Below, piece after piece: positions 6,824 to 16,481 of a stretch of DNA of 51,089 nucleotides; within the stretch, counting starts at the first letter, position 1; every line of letters begins with the position of its first letter. The translations under genes were made by a program, and so were the position numbers. Origin of the DNA: a virus; the IMG/VR virus record IMGVR_UViG_3300048597_000630, positions 1-51,089 of that record; one strand, 5' to 3'. The notes under the pieces were generated by a model. The model had not been told where the DNA came from. It did not search any database and saw only the letters and a list, made by a program, of their open reading frames with translations.

Positions 6824-6993
6824 GGCAAGCTCTCCTCCTCCGTCGCCGCCTTTGCGGACTGCTCCCGCAGCACGGCCACCTCCGCCTCCAGCTGCGCGAC
6901 GCGGCCGGAGAGCAGCGCTGCGTCATCGAGCGCGCCGTTGCGCTGCCGCTTCAGCGTCTCGATCAGGGCGCCATAGTCGATCGAACCCATCAT
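6820..6993 (-). CDS. 57-residue coiled-coil protein
   Basis: Starts at ATGATG behind a very strong AGGAGG site. After a short N-terminus the protein is one amphipathic helix with heptad-like Leu/Val spacing (about residues 20-46, RVAQLEAEVAVLREQ), then an acidic tail. Small coiled-coil proteins between tail-fibre and lysis genes are common in this type of phage, but no function is known to me. Confidence 0.6.
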   Translation of the reverse strand: MMGSIDYGALIETLKRQRNGALDDAALLSGRVAQLEAEVAVLREQSAKAATEEESLP

Positions 6994-7002
6994 GTCGGCC
7001 TC

Positions 7003-7443
7003 CTACAGCGCGGTGAGTTCGGGCGCGGCCTTGGCCTCGGCCGGCACAGCCGGACCGGTGCCCAGGCCCAACTTCTGGCGCGCCGTGGCGGCGATCGCGG
7101 CTGCCCGGTCGGACGGCGCGCCATAGCCGCCATTCTCGATCACCGTGGCGAAGGCGACGAGCGCGGTCAGCGCCGCCGTCGAGGCCGCTGCCGGCACCGG
7201 CTGCAATTCGGCCTCCGGGTCGGCCTCCAGGGCAGATGCATTGGCCGCCGCGACCAGCTCCGGCCCCATGGCGAGCGTGTAGAGCTGCTCCACCATGTCC
7301 ATGCACACGCTGGTGTTCGAACCCGCTTTCAGCAGCGGGCGGATCCGGGCGCGCAGCTCGGGGGGCAGGCTGTCGGGTTCGCTCAGTAGATCGGCGATGT
7401 AGATCTTCACATCGCCCATATGCGGGTTGGTAATTGGGTCCAT
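7003..7443 (-). CDS. phage protein of unknown function, paralogue of the next gene
   Basis: A 146-residue soluble protein, mostly helical and Ala-rich. Its C-terminal region contains IAATARQKLGLGTGP, which matches VARVARAKLGTGTLP in the neighbouring 134-residue protein. Both also share a central block with A-x-x-x-F-A and a Pro-rich end. The two look like diverged paralogues, probably from tandem duplication. Located just distal to the tip/fibre gene, they could be fibre-assembly or baseplate accessory proteins. Confidence 0.55.
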   Translation of the reverse strand: MDPITNPHMGDVKIYIADLLSEPDSLPPELRARIRPLLKAGSNTSVCMDMVEQLYTLAMGPELVAAANASALEADPEAELQPVPAAASTAALTALVAFATVIENGGYGAPSDRAAAIAATARQKLGLGTGPAVPAEAKAAPELTAL

Positions 7444-7497
7444 GGGGTACGTGCTCCTGGTGGTGGCGCCCGGCGGGCGCGGCGAAATCCGAATGCG

Positions 7498-7902
7498 TTA
7501 CAGGGCCGGCGGCGGCGCCGGCGGGCCAAGCGGCGCCACTGTCGGCGGCGCCTGCGTTTCGATGTCGGGCATCGGTTCCGGTAGAGTGCCGGTCCCCAGC
7601 TTCGCGCGGGCCACGCGCGCGACCAGGCCCGCACGATCGCCTTTGCCCATGAAGGGCCCATCCCGGACAATGTCGGCAAAGGCGGCGAGAAAGGCGATGA
7701 CACCCGGCGACGGGCTCTCTTCCGCCTGGACGTATTCGTAGAGAATTTCCATGGCCCCGGCGACGACCGGCACGGGGCTCACTTCGGCCTGCAGGGCCAT
7801 CAGCCGCTCGGCGCGGGTGGCTCCCAGATCGCTGCTCGAAGCAACGAGCACCTGCGTAATGTATTGCCGCACCTTGGATAGTTCGGCCGCGGGAATGGTC
7901 AT
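7498..7902 (-). CDS. phage protein of unknown function, paralogue of the 146-residue protein
   Basis: 134 residues. The N-terminal half is helical (KVRQYITQVLVASSSDLG), the middle has VVAGAMEILYEYVQAEES and FLAAFADIV, and the tail is very Pro-rich (PPTVAPLGPPAPPPA). It shares the KLGxGxxP C-terminal signature with the 146-residue neighbour. It overlaps the preceding gene as ATGA, so it belongs to the tip/fibre transcript. Function unknown; a tail accessory role is inferred from position only. Confidence 0.55.
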   Translation of the reverse strand: MTIPAAELSKVRQYITQVLVASSSDLGATRAERLMALQAEVSPVPVVAGAMEILYEYVQAEESPSPGVIAFLAAFADIVRDGPFMGKGDRAGLVARVARAKLGTGTLPEPMPDIETQAPPTVAPLGPPAPPPAL

Positions 7903-8267
7903 GGGCTGGGCTCCGTTGTGGGAAGAAGGCTGGTTTCGCTCAGGCCGATCGCTGCGCGCTGTTCGCGGATCAGCCGGCGCGCCAACGGCACGGCCATTTC
8001 GCGCGCCTGTGCGCCCTCGGCGCTGAGGGCATAGGCCGCGAGCACAGCCGCCGACGAGGCGAACAGGAACAGGCTGACGCCGGTCAGGTGCTCGGATTCG
8101 TCCTGCAGGGCGGCGAACACGGCGCGGGCTTTGGCGACGGGCGGGGTGACGCCGTCGACGGCCGCGGCGACGATCAACCGATGGTCCTCAGGAACCGCGG
8201 GGTTCAGCAGGAACAGCTCCACCGCCTGCGCAAGATCCTCGGGAACATCCAGCAGTTGGGTCTGCAT
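7899..8267 (-). CDS. tail-fibre-associated hypothetical protein
   Basis: 122 residues from the ATG at 8265-8267, which shares its A with the stop of the tip/fibre gene (TGATG). Upstream in-frame codons would lie inside the fibre gene and have Arg/His-rich shadow composition, so they are rejected. The protein is helical, with LAQAVELFLLNPAVPEDH at the start, a hydrophobic centre (GVSLFLFASSAAVLAAYAL, about 77-95) and a conserved-looking RRLIREQRAAIGL near the end. Coupling to the fibre gene suggests a chaperone or accessory role, as is common for genes following receptor-binding proteins. Confidence 0.55.
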   Translation of the reverse strand: MQTQLLDVPEDLAQAVELFLLNPAVPEDHRLIVAAAVDGVTPPVAKARAVFAALQDESEHLTGVSLFLFASSAAVLAAYALSAEGAQAREMAVPLARRLIREQRAAIGLSETSLLPTTEPSP

Positions 8268-11200
8268 CAGGTGGTCTCCACGAAGGTCAGGGAAACATCG
8301 ACGAAGGCGACGCGGCCGGTAACGGAGTCGGTCATGTAGCAACGCGCCGTCAGGGTCTGGTTTTCCCCGACGACGACCGGTTTGGTGAAGCTGGTGGTGG
8401 CTGAAGTGCTCGCCGAGAATGAGACCGTCCCGCTGCCGGTCATCTGCACCCACGCATAGGAGACCGAGCCGACATTGTTGACTGGCGAGACTGTGATCGA
8501 GCTGAGCGTGAGATTGCCGACGCCGGCGCGCGAACCGGTACGGCCCGATGGGCTGGCCGTGCCGTAGAACGACGAGGACGACAGCCGGGAACCCTGTCCG
8601 TTGTTGAATGTCGGGAAGGCCGTTTGGTTCGCCGAGACGTGGCAGATCATCGGGCAACCGACGAAGAGATACGGGTCACTTCCGCCGTTGCAGTGACCGC
8701 GCGCGAACCACACCGCAAAGGTTGCGTCAGATGGGACGGTATGGAAGCCGCCAATCCACCGGGCATTCTGCGGGTACCCCCAAGCGAAGCTATAGGAACC
8801 GTTCTCGCCAACGTCGACGCTGTGAACCTCACCGCCGCTGCTGACGTCCGTGCCGTCACCCCTTTTGAAAATCACCCCGATGTCGGCGCCGCAGCGATGG
8901 GTACCCACGTATGCTCCAGCGAAGATCCGGGCGCCGGGCTGCACGCGCGCGGCGTACTGCTGCAATTCGGCGAGACTTCCCCCTTTGGTCCCGATTACAT
9001 CGAAGACAGGGCCGCTGCTCTGCGCGCCAGAGCACGTCTTGAAGGCTGTGCGTATCGGGTTGCCGGACCAGGCGTACAGATCCAAGCCGAACGTCTTGGT
9101 CCCCGATGCAGTGCCGTCCCATGCGTTCTGGTAGCCCTCGGGCATGCCAGGCGCGCCGACCATCCATTCGCTATTGGGCAGCAGGTTGACGCCGTTGGAA
9201 TAGGCAAGGTCCTCGACAGCTGCCTGGCTGGCCAGTGCGCCCCAGCCCTGCCCGGCGATCGCCAGGGCGGTGCGGCTCTCGGTGACGTTGGCGCCGTACT
9301 CGGCCGGCCAGCGATCGTGGAGATACGCGCCGCTGGAAACGTCGCGGACGTACCAAGACCGCAGCCGATAGTCCCCGCCGCCCAGGTTCTCCATGTTGCT
9401 TACTTGGAAGCCGCTAGGTAGCCCTGTCAGGTTCGTGCTGTAGGCCGCGCCCAGTGTGGCGTTCAGATCGCCGCTGTAGAGCCCGCCGGACGCGTAGCCC
9501 AGCAGGGACGATGTGTTCCGGCGCCCAGTCGTGATGTTGCGATTCAGGTCGCCCGCGAAGTCGAGACCGCGATAGGACGCAATCTCCTGCGCCGTCGCGT
9601 GGCGCACGCTGCAGCGATGCCAGGTGATATCCTTGGCAACGCGTGCTCCGTTAAAGCCCGCCCAATCCGTCATCAGGTGGCAGACGCCACCTAGGTTTGC
9701 AGATGCAGTCCAGTCGACGATCGTTTTCCACGAGTAACGGCGACCGGCGGTGCCAGTGCCGACAACGGTGTTACTAACGTCCGGTGATGCGTGGAACGCG
9801 ATGCTGGCGGAAGGAGTGCCGCTGCCCTCGTAGAGAAATACGCCGGCACCGGCGAGCGAGCCGCTGTTCAGCGTGATGTCGGCTTCGATAACGTAGAAGC
9901 CTGGGCGCATCTGGGCCAGAGCCGGGTTGTCACCCGAGCTTTGATAAATTCCACACTCCTGGTTTGTTGTCGCTTGCCGGAATCCGAAGGGGCTGAAAAA
10001 GCCGGTGTCACGGGAAATCGTCTGGTTGCTGGCCCAGGTAAACCAGTCTGTCGGGAGGGAGCCAGACGCCGGGAAGTCGCTGAACGTGGCGTTTTCGGTG
10101 AGCGTATCGCCGCCCGCCGCACGCGCCACGTCATAGGCGTTCTGCGTCGGCGTTCGCGTGCTGTAAGTGCCCCAGGCGGTCTGCCCCGCATAGGCTAGCG
10201 CGGTGTTCACCGAGGTCTGGTCGGCAAAGCGATCCGGCGGCCCCTCTTCATAGGTCGGGTAGGTTTGGCCAGCCGCAAGCTTGCCCATAGCGGGACGGAT
10301 GACATAGCCGCTCGCGTTCGCTGCGCCTGTTCCGACGATCCGGAACATGAGTGCGGCCCACGCGCACCCCGAAGGGATTACCGTGGTGTTGCCGATCTGC
10401 TTGTAGTGGACGTAGTGGCCGTTTCCGGCCGCAGCATCGGCGCTGTAGTCGGTCGCATCCTGCACATAAGGCGCGTGGACAAGGGCGCCCGTCTCGGAGA
10501 AGCACAGCAGGTATAGCTGGAAGTACGCGGCGCGCTGACCCGCCATGCATGAGAAGAACACCGTATCGCCCGGCCGCACCGACATGCCGAACTTGTCGGG
10601 AGTCCACGCCGCACCACTCCAGCCCATGCCCTCGGTGACGCCAAAGTCGACCACAGCGCCATTGGCGAGCGTTCCGGCATTGTAGTTCAACGTCCAGTCG
10701 TAGGAGACCCCGTTGGGAAGTACTGGCACGCCGCCAGGCGTTCGCCAGCCGTAGCCCGGACCCTTCTTGAAGCTGCTGTTGATCGCCTGATTGGCGCCTG
10801 CGCCCAGTGATTCCGAGCCGCCGAGCACCGCGATATTGTAGGGTCGACCAGTGACGTTCGACCCCCATGCCGCCCCCAGCGTCGCGTTCAGATCGCCGCT
10901 ATAAAGTCCTCCGGATGTGTACCCGAGCAGCGACGAGGCATTGCGCCGCCCCGTCGTGATATTGCGGTTGAGATCGCCGCTGCCGTCAAGCCCGGCGGCG
11001 ATCCGCCCGTCGGTCAGTTCGCCCGGCCGCCCAGTGAGCGTCGATCCCCAGGCAGCGCCTAGGGTCGCATTGAGATCGCCGCTGTAGAGCCCGCCCGAGG
11101 CGTAGCCCAGCAGCGAGGACGTGTTCCGCCGCCCCGTCGTGATGTTGCGGTTGAGATCGCCGCTGCCGTCGAGGCCAGCGACGATGCGCCCGTCTGTAAG

Positions 11201-14200
11201 CTCACCCGGCCGCCCGGTGAGCGTCGATCCCCAGGCCGCGCCGAGCGTGGCGTTGAGGTCGCCGCTGTAGAGCCCGCCGGAGGCGTAGCCCAGCAGCGAA
11301 GACGTGTTCCGCCGCCCCGTCGTGATGTTGCGATTGAGATCGCCGCTTCCGTCGAGGCCAGCGACGATGCGCCCGTCTGTTAGCTCACCCGGCCGCCCGG
11401 TAAGCGTCGATCCCCAGGCCGCGCCGAGCGTGGCGTTGAGGTCGCCGCTGTAGAGCCCGCCAGAGGTGTAGCCCAGCAGCGACGAGGTATTCCGCCTGCC
11501 CGTCGTGATGTTGCGATTGAGATCGCCGCTGCCGTCGAGGCCGGCGACGATGCGACCGTCTGTTAGTTCACCCGGCCGCCCGGTGAGCGTCGATCCCCAT
11601 GCCGCGCCGAGCGTGGCGTTGAGATCGCCGCTGTATAGGCCTCCCGACGTGTACCCGAGCAGCGACGAGGTGTTCCGTCGCCCCGTTGTGATGTTGCGGT
11701 TGAGATCGCCCGCCGCATCGAGCCCGAGAAACGCGCTGTACTGTTCAAAGCCGGGGAAGCCGACCGAAACCCGGTTCCAGCGCAGCGTCTTGGTCGAGTC
11801 CGACCCGCCCGTCAGCCCCGAATAACTGCCCATCAGATAGAGCACCGCGCCAGTCGGCACGCCGGTGGGCGACCCGCCGACATAGGGGCCGGCCATCGTC
11901 TTCGCCCGGCGATACCGCGCGCCCGTCGCCGGCGAAGGGTGCTCGTCGTAGAGCGAGATCAGGTAATCCTTGTAGTTCGAGAAACCGCCATTGTAGCCGA
12001 CACGATAGAGGAAGCCGGCGCGCCGAAGATCGCCCGAGGCCAGCGTGACATCCCAGTCGATCGACGGCACGCCCTCCGGCGGCACGCTCATGTCGGCGGC
12101 CGCGCTGTTGGCAACCCAGGCCGCGCCACCGCTATAGGCGATGCTGTACGACCAGCCGCCGAACACCTTGTTCGTCGTGTCCTTGGTCGGCGTCGCCGTG
12201 CCGTTCGCCGACCAGTTGTCGGGATGCGTGCTCGTCCACACCTGGAAGGTCGGATTGCGGTTGAAGCTGCCGACGGCATCGACCTGGTCGTTGAGGATGC
12301 TCTCCGTGCCGCCCAGCCCTGCGAGATTGCCGGGCTTGCCGGTCAGGTTGACCGACCACGCCGCGCCCAGCGTTGCGTTCAGATCGCCGCTGTAGAGTCC
12401 GCCTGCGGTATAGCCGAGCAGGCTGGAGCCGTCGCGCCGCGCCGTCGTGATGTTGCGGTTAAGATCGCCCAGCCCGTTAAGCCCGGCAGTGATCCGCCCA
12501 TCCGTCAGCTCTGTCGGCCGGCTGAGGACGCCGCCCCATACCGCGATCTTTGCCGCCTCGCGGTCGATCGCGTCCTGCAGGGCTATTTGCTTTTCGAGAG
12601 CCGCCTTGTAGGCGCTGATCAGCGTAGCAGCCGTGACATTCGTGTTGCCGCTCTGATTGTTCCACGCGAACGGTGTCGTCAGCGTCGCGAGGAAGGCATT
12701 CAGCGTCGTCATCGCACTGTCGAACGCGGTTTTCTCGGTCGTGATGCCCAGTGCTGTCGCGCGATCGTCCAGCAGGGTTTGCGTGCTGATCAGCTTTTCG
12801 AGCGGCGGCCTAAGGGCCAGCTTCTCCGCCGGCGTCAGAACGCCATCGCTGACCGCGTCCGCAACCCCGGCAAGGACGGTTTCAGCGTCGATGCCACCGA
12901 GCGCCAGACTATCCGACGCCACCAGGTCGGACAGGCCGACGCTGTCGCTGCGGATCCAGTCGCTGAAGGCACCGCGCCGGGTTTCATGGCGAAACCGAAC
13001 ATCGACGACCCCGCCAGGCGGGGCGTTGATCGCAACTTCCCCCTTCCCTGCTTTCGGGTCGAGCGCTCCGGCCGAGACGAAATCGGCCTCGGCCGCATCC
13101 TCGGGACCCACCTGCACGACGAGACGCAGGATCCGGTCTTCGACATTGGGTGTGAAAACGACGCGGATCGCCGGTACCGCTGCCCCACCCGGGCCTGTCT
13201 TGGCGATGCCGATCACACTGACAATTGCAGGCTCGGGGACATCGTCGACGGGCACGATGGCGAGCCGCTGGACCGGAACGCCAGACTTGCCGGTGGGATC
13301 GAACGCGGTCAGTTCGACGTCCATGTAGACGCCGAGCTGCGGAGCGGGCGTCACCAGACGCCGGTCGCGAGCCCTCAGATCGGGCAATCGCTCCCACGCG
13401 CGCTCGGCCCCACTCGGCGGCGTTTCGCGCCAGCGCACTGCGAACCCGGCGACCTCTTGGGCACGGTTCGGCGGAATGGCGAAGTCGAGGATGATTCCGT
13501 CTTCGCGCCACACCACACCCACGACTGAGGGAGTCGGTGGACGCGGCCGGAACGGCAACGTGATGGCGCTGTCCCATGGCGGAATGGGGCCGGTCGTCGC
13601 GTCGTCGATCCCAGGGTGACCGTAAGGCTCGAACTCCAGCTCGACGCTCTTGTCCGCTGCCGGCCGACCCTTGCGCGTACAGACCGCCTCGATCGTCTCC
13701 AGACCCCGCACGCCGAACGAGACAAGATCGCCCGCCCGCGGCGCGTCGTTCGCTGCCACCGGGTCGACGAACATCACGTCGGTGGTGAATCCCTCTTCGG
13801 TAACGACCGGCAGGTCGAAAGTCAGGTCGCTGCGGCGGATTCGCAATCCGTACAGCGTGCCGTCCTGCATCGGCACCTCGTCGTCCAGCCGCACGCCGAT
13901 GACGAGCCCGCCCTCATTGACCAGTCGCATCACGACGCGGGCGGACGCGATACCGACCAGAATGGCATCGTGCTGCAGATAAGCGACATCGCCGACCGCA
14001 CTTGCGGCATGCTCGACATCGGCGGTGAGGGAATAGCTCTCCGGCCGCAGCTTCAGCTGCGCCAGATAGTACCGACCCATTTCGTGGATCTGGTCAGGGT
14101 CGGTGACGCCGTCGACCGGCATCACCTCGATCAGCGTTGCATTTTCCTTCGTGTAGCCGTCCGCGTAGACGGTCAGCTCGTCGGTTCGGTGCTCCTTTTC

Positions 14201-16012
14201 CCGGTTGGGAAACGGAATGCGCAGCGCATGCACCTCTGGCACGAAGCGCTTGCGCGCCTTGAACCCGCGGCTGTTGCGGGGCGTGTAGAGCTGCCCGCTC
14301 GTCACCCGCGGCACGTCGGCCCATACCCCGAAGCGCCCGTCGATGCGTGTCATCGCGCCGCGCCCGCACGCCGCGATCTGGCGCACCGTGTCGGCGACGC
14401 TGCGCCCGTCCTCGATCACGAAATCGGCGTACCAACCGCGCGCCGTGCACAGTTCTGCGAACGCGCCCAGATTGGCGATCGCCAGGCGCGACAGGGGCTG
14501 CGGCCGGCTGTTGCCCGGCCCGGTCAGCGCCGCGACGATCAGGTCGCCGGGATTGCGGGTCGGCGCCGCGCCCGTGAAGGCCGTGCCGTCCCATGTCGGG
14601 CGGATCGAGGTGACGAGCGCGCTGATCGGCTCGATCGTGCCTTGCAGCTGGTCGCTTGCCTTGATGGCAATGGCGACCAACGTCGCGCCTTCCGGCACCT
14701 TGGGCGGCGCGCTCTCGACCGAGCGCAACACGCTCCACTGCACCTCGTCGCTGATCCGGTCGCTGCCCGCATCCGCTGTCACCCGGCGGGTCGCGACCCG
14801 GTATTGCGCCGGCGGCACGGCCCAGCGCTTGTTGCGCCGCACTGGCTTGGTGTCCGCTGCCGTGACGGTGAATTCCGAATCTTCTGCGCCGGCCGCCGCC
14901 ATCGCCGTGCGCCAGGCCACATAGTCGGCGAGCGAAGTGATCTGCAGACGCGACGCGCTGTCGCCCGCCACCGTGCGGGCTGCGGTCTCCGCCTGTTCGG
15001 CGGTTGGCAGGACCGTCAACCATTCGCTCTGGTCTTCGCGGTCTGGCTCGTCGGCGCGCTTCCACTTGATGTCGAGCGTGACGCTTGTCTCTTTGCGCTT
15101 GCCGTCACTGTCGAACCGGACGAGGCCGCGCTCGAACAGCCAGTCCATGCTGATCTCGTCTGTGCCCTCTTCCGTGAACCGTTCGGTCCAGGACCCGGCG
15201 CCAACGAGGGTCGCACCGATCGACGCCTCGCGCGGCGAGGTGGTGAACAGCGTCACCGGCGGCTCGCCCGGCGCCCCGGTCCGGATCTCGATCTCCGGCG
15301 GCGTCGTGTAAACGCCGGGCGGCGTCGCCCCGATCAGGATATCGCTGATCTGTGCCGGACCGAGCCCGGCGGTAAGCAGCATGCGGTAGTGGACGTCGTC
15401 GCCGACGATCTCGCTATAGGGCCGCGCCGCGTGGAGCAGCACGACGCGCCGCTCGCCCAGCACCACCGGTACCTGGCCGAACAGCCGCAGCTCGTTCGAG
15501 GCGCCCTCGACGGCATAGGACGGCTTTTCGGCCGGGTCTTCCTTGCGCTGCGGCGGCTTGACGAGCGCCGCGTCGAGGATGCGGCCCAGCACATTGACCA
15601 GGCCGATCGCCCAGGGCGAGGCCGCCGGGAAGAAGACTGAGACGGCGAACAGCACGAGCTGCAGCAGGATGCGCAGCGGGCTCGACTTGCCGCGCCCGGG
15701 GCGGATGCCGACTGCCAGGCGCTCGCCGGCCTTCAGCCGCCGCGATTCCCATTCGGTCTGCGGTACCGTAACTCCGTCGAGCTGCACCACGCAGCGCCGC
15801 GCCCGCTTGGGCGCCACGTCACCAATCTCCAGTGCCTCCAGGATCGAGCTGCCTTCGGGCACCGGCACATGCCGCGGTTCCGACCCGAACGCCCGGTCGA
15901 GAATAAAGGCGTCGGCCGCACCGCTCAGCAGCTCGGGCTCACGCACCGCGTCGGCAGCGCGCGCGTGTGTGACCGCCCGCAGGGCGGGCCGGTCTGTCAG
16001 GGTGTCCGTCAT
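8267..16012 (-). CDS. J-like central tail tip and fibre protein, 2581 residues
   Basis: The largest gene in the window. The N-terminal ~1000 residues resemble host-specificity proteins of the lambda J/TipJ group: a short hydrophobic segment near 115-150, AxRPYSEIVGDDVHYRMLLTAGLGP, and fibronectin-like beta domains around 850-1050. A helical segment (about 1075-1165) leads into the fibre, which carries seven copies of a module built on GDLNRNITTGRR and SSLLGY; five are in tandem with a 183-bp period. Between copies are beta-rich domains that look like carbohydrate-binding modules, and the C-terminus has an Ig-like end. It would form the tail tip, contact the receptor and determine host range. 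Repeats at DNA level could drive expansion or contraction by recombination. Confidence 0.88.
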   Translation of the reverse strand: MTDTLTDRPALRAVTHARAADAVREPELLSGAADAFILDRAFGSEPRHVPVPEGSSILEALEIGDVAPKRARRCVVQLDGVTVPQTEWESRRLKAGERLAVGIRPGRGKSSPLRILLQLVLFAVSVFFPAASPWAIGLVNVLGRILDAALVKPPQRKEDPAEKPSYAVEGASNELRLFGQVPVVLGERRVVLLHAARPYSEIVGDDVHYRMLLTAGLGPAQISDILIGATPPGVYTTPPEIEIRTGAPGEPPVTLFTTSPREASIGATLVGAGSWTERFTEEGTDEISMDWLFERGLVRFDSDGKRKETSVTLDIKWKRADEPDREDQSEWLTVLPTAEQAETAARTVAGDSASRLQITSLADYVAWRTAMAAAGAEDSEFTVTAADTKPVRRNKRWAVPPAQYRVATRRVTADAGSDRISDEVQWSVLRSVESAPPKVPEGATLVAIAIKASDQLQGTIEPISALVTSIRPTWDGTAFTGAAPTRNPGDLIVAALTGPGNSRPQPLSRLAIANLGAFAELCTARGWYADFVIEDGRSVADTVRQIAACGRGAMTRIDGRFGVWADVPRVTSGQLYTPRNSRGFKARKRFVPEVHALRIPFPNREKEHRTDELTVYADGYTKENATLIEVMPVDGVTDPDQIHEMGRYYLAQLKLRPESYSLTADVEHAASAVGDVAYLQHDAILVGIASARVVMRLVNEGGLVIGVRLDDEVPMQDGTLYGLRIRRSDLTFDLPVVTEEGFTTDVMFVDPVAANDAPRAGDLVSFGVRGLETIEAVCTRKGRPAADKSVELEFEPYGHPGIDDATTGPIPPWDSAITLPFRPRPPTPSVVGVVWREDGIILDFAIPPNRAQEVAGFAVRWRETPPSGAERAWERLPDLRARDRRLVTPAPQLGVYMDVELTAFDPTGKSGVPVQRLAIVPVDDVPEPAIVSVIGIAKTGPGGAAVPAIRVVFTPNVEDRILRLVVQVGPEDAAEADFVSAGALDPKAGKGEVAINAPPGGVVDVRFRHETRRGAFSDWIRSDSVGLSDLVASDSLALGGIDAETVLAGVADAVSDGVLTPAEKLALRPPLEKLISTQTLLDDRATALGITTEKTAFDSAMTTLNAFLATLTTPFAWNNQSGNTNVTAATLISAYKAALEKQIALQDAIDREAAKIAVWGGVLSRPTELTDGRITAGLNGLGDLNRNITTARRDGSSLLGYTAGGLYSGDLNATLGAAWSVNLTGKPGNLAGLGGTESILNDQVDAVGSFNRNPTFQVWTSTHPDNWSANGTATPTKDTTNKVFGGWSYSIAYSGGAAWVANSAAADMSVPPEGVPSIDWDVTLASGDLRRAGFLYRVGYNGGFSNYKDYLISLYDEHPSPATGARYRRAKTMAGPYVGGSPTGVPTGAVLYLMGSYSGLTGGSDSTKTLRWNRVSVGFPGFEQYSAFLGLDAAGDLNRNITTGRRNTSSLLGYTSGGLYSGDLNATLGAAWGSTLTGRPGELTDGRIVAGLDGSGDLNRNITTGRRNTSSLLGYTSGGLYSGDLNATLGAAWGSTLTGRPGELTDGRIVAGLDGSGDLNRNITTGRRNTSSLLGYASGGLYSGDLNATLGAAWGSTLTGRPGELTDGRIVAGLDGSGDLNRNITTGRRNTSSLLGYASGGLYSGDLNATLGAAWGSTLTGRPGELTDGRIAAGLDGSGDLNRNITTGRRNASSLLGYTSGGLYSGDLNATLGAAWGSNVTGRPYNIAVLGGSESLGAGANQAINSSFKKGPGYGWRTPGGVPVLPNGVSYDWTLNYNAGTLANGAVVDFGVTEGMGWSGAAWTPDKFGMSVRPGDTVFFSCMAGQRAAYFQLYLLCFSETGALVHAPYVQDATDYSADAAAGNGHYVHYKQIGNTTVIPSGCAWAALMFRIVGTGAANASGYVIRPAMGKLAAGQTYPTYEEGPPDRFADQTSVNTALAYAGQTAWGTYSTRTPTQNAYDVARAAGGDTLTENATFSDFPASGSLPTDWFTWASNQTISRDTGFFSPFGFRQATTNQECGIYQSSGDNPALAQMRPGFYVIEADITLNSGSLAGAGVFLYEGSGTPSASIAFHASPDVSNTVVGTGTAGRRYSWKTIVDWTASANLGGVCHLMTDWAGFNGARVAKDITWHRCSVRHATAQEIASYRGLDFAGDLNRNITTGRRNTSSLLGYASGGLYSGDLNATLGAAYSTNLTGLPSGFQVSNMENLGGGDYRLRSWYVRDVSSGAYLHDRWPAEYGANVTESRTALAIAGQGWGALASQAAVEDLAYSNGVNLLPNSEWMVGAPGMPEGYQNAWDGTASGTKTFGLDLYAWSGNPIRTAFKTCSGAQSSGPVFDVIGTKGGSLAELQQYAARVQPGARIFAGAYVGTHRCGADIGVIFKRGDGTDVSSGGEVHSVDVGENGSYSFAWGYPQNARWIGGFHTVPSDATFAVWFARGHCNGGSDPYLFVGCPMICHVSANQTAFPTFNNGQGSRLSSSSFYGTASPSGRTGSRAGVGNLTLSSITVSPVNNVGSVSYAWVQMTGSGTVSFSASTSATTSFTKPVVVGENQTLTARCYMTDSVTGRVAFVDVSLTFVETT
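10860..11715 (-). repeat. tandem 183-bp coding repeats in the fibre gene
   Basis: The sequence tcgatcccca recurs at 11041, 11224, 11407 and 11590, exactly 183 bases apart, and the surrounding units are nearly identical. Each unit encodes 61 residues with GDLNRNITTGRR, SSLLGY, GGLYSGDLNATLGAAW and GRPGELTDGRI. Further single copies lie near 9420-9560 and 12350-12480. Most differences between units are silent or Thr/Ala swaps, which suggests recent duplication or gene conversion. Confidence 0.9.
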
Positions 16013-16013
16013 T

Positions 16014-16481
16014 TTAGGCCGCGACGCGCTCGTAACAGCCGACGAAGCGGTGCGGCTTGCCCCACCGGTCGTTCGTCAGGTCGATGGTGAAGGTGCCGCC
16101 GCCGCGCCCGTCTGCGCCGGGCATCAGGGCGTGGATGGCGATTGTCGGCGTCAACATCAGCCCGACATGCAGGAAATCCGAGCCGTGCCGGAACAGGGCG
16201 ATCCGCCCCGCCGCCGGCGGCACCGCGCGATAGAGCGGCAGCGCGTCCCGGATCATCGCGGCGACTTCGCCATTCGCCAGGCTGTCGCGTCCCTCGGTCG
16301 CTCGGGCGATCATGCCGGCAAAGTCGCCATGCTCCACGCCGAACACGGTGCGCCCGAGATAGATGACGAGGCCCCAGCAATCCCAGCCGTCGAGGTCGGA
16401 GAAGAGGACGCCGTTCGCGGGCTGGCGATACGGCACCGCCAGCCAGGTGGTGAGTTCGGGGTAGAGCTGGAGCAAACTCAC
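16014..16481 (-). CDS. tail-tip peptidase, NlpC/P60-like (lambda K analogue)
   Basis: A 155-residue protein in the position of the lambda K tail protein. It has the NlpC/P60 nucleophile motif DCWGLV with Cys35, and a downstream DFLHVGLML (His105), as in the catalytic Cys-His pair of this family. A last polar residue of the triad cannot be assigned with certainty (His117 in AIHAL is a candidate). The GTG at 16479-16481 is preferred because it overlaps the previous stop as GTGA; a GTG at 16493 is in frame but not coupled. It probably degrades peptidoglycan during DNA entry or acts in tip assembly. Confidence 0.78.
   Translation of the reverse strand: MSLLQLYPELTTWLAVPYRQPANGVLFSDLDGWDCWGLVIYLGRTVFGVEHGDFAGMIARATEGRDSLANGEVAAMIRDALPLYRAVPPAAGRIALFRHGSDFLHVGLMLTPTIAIHALMPGADGRGGGTFTIDLTNDRWGKPHRFVGCYERVAA

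Noticed and set aside
10860-11715. CRISPR-like regular repeats.
   Set aside because: The repeat unit is 183 bp, in frame and protein-coding, with no short repeat and variable spacer pattern.
11939-15640. Long plus-strand open frames opposite the tip/fibre gene (for example 11939-13528 and 13616-15640).
   Set aside because: They are Arg/Ala/His-rich mirror frames of a high-GC gene, with no ribosome site, no domain and no place in the operon.
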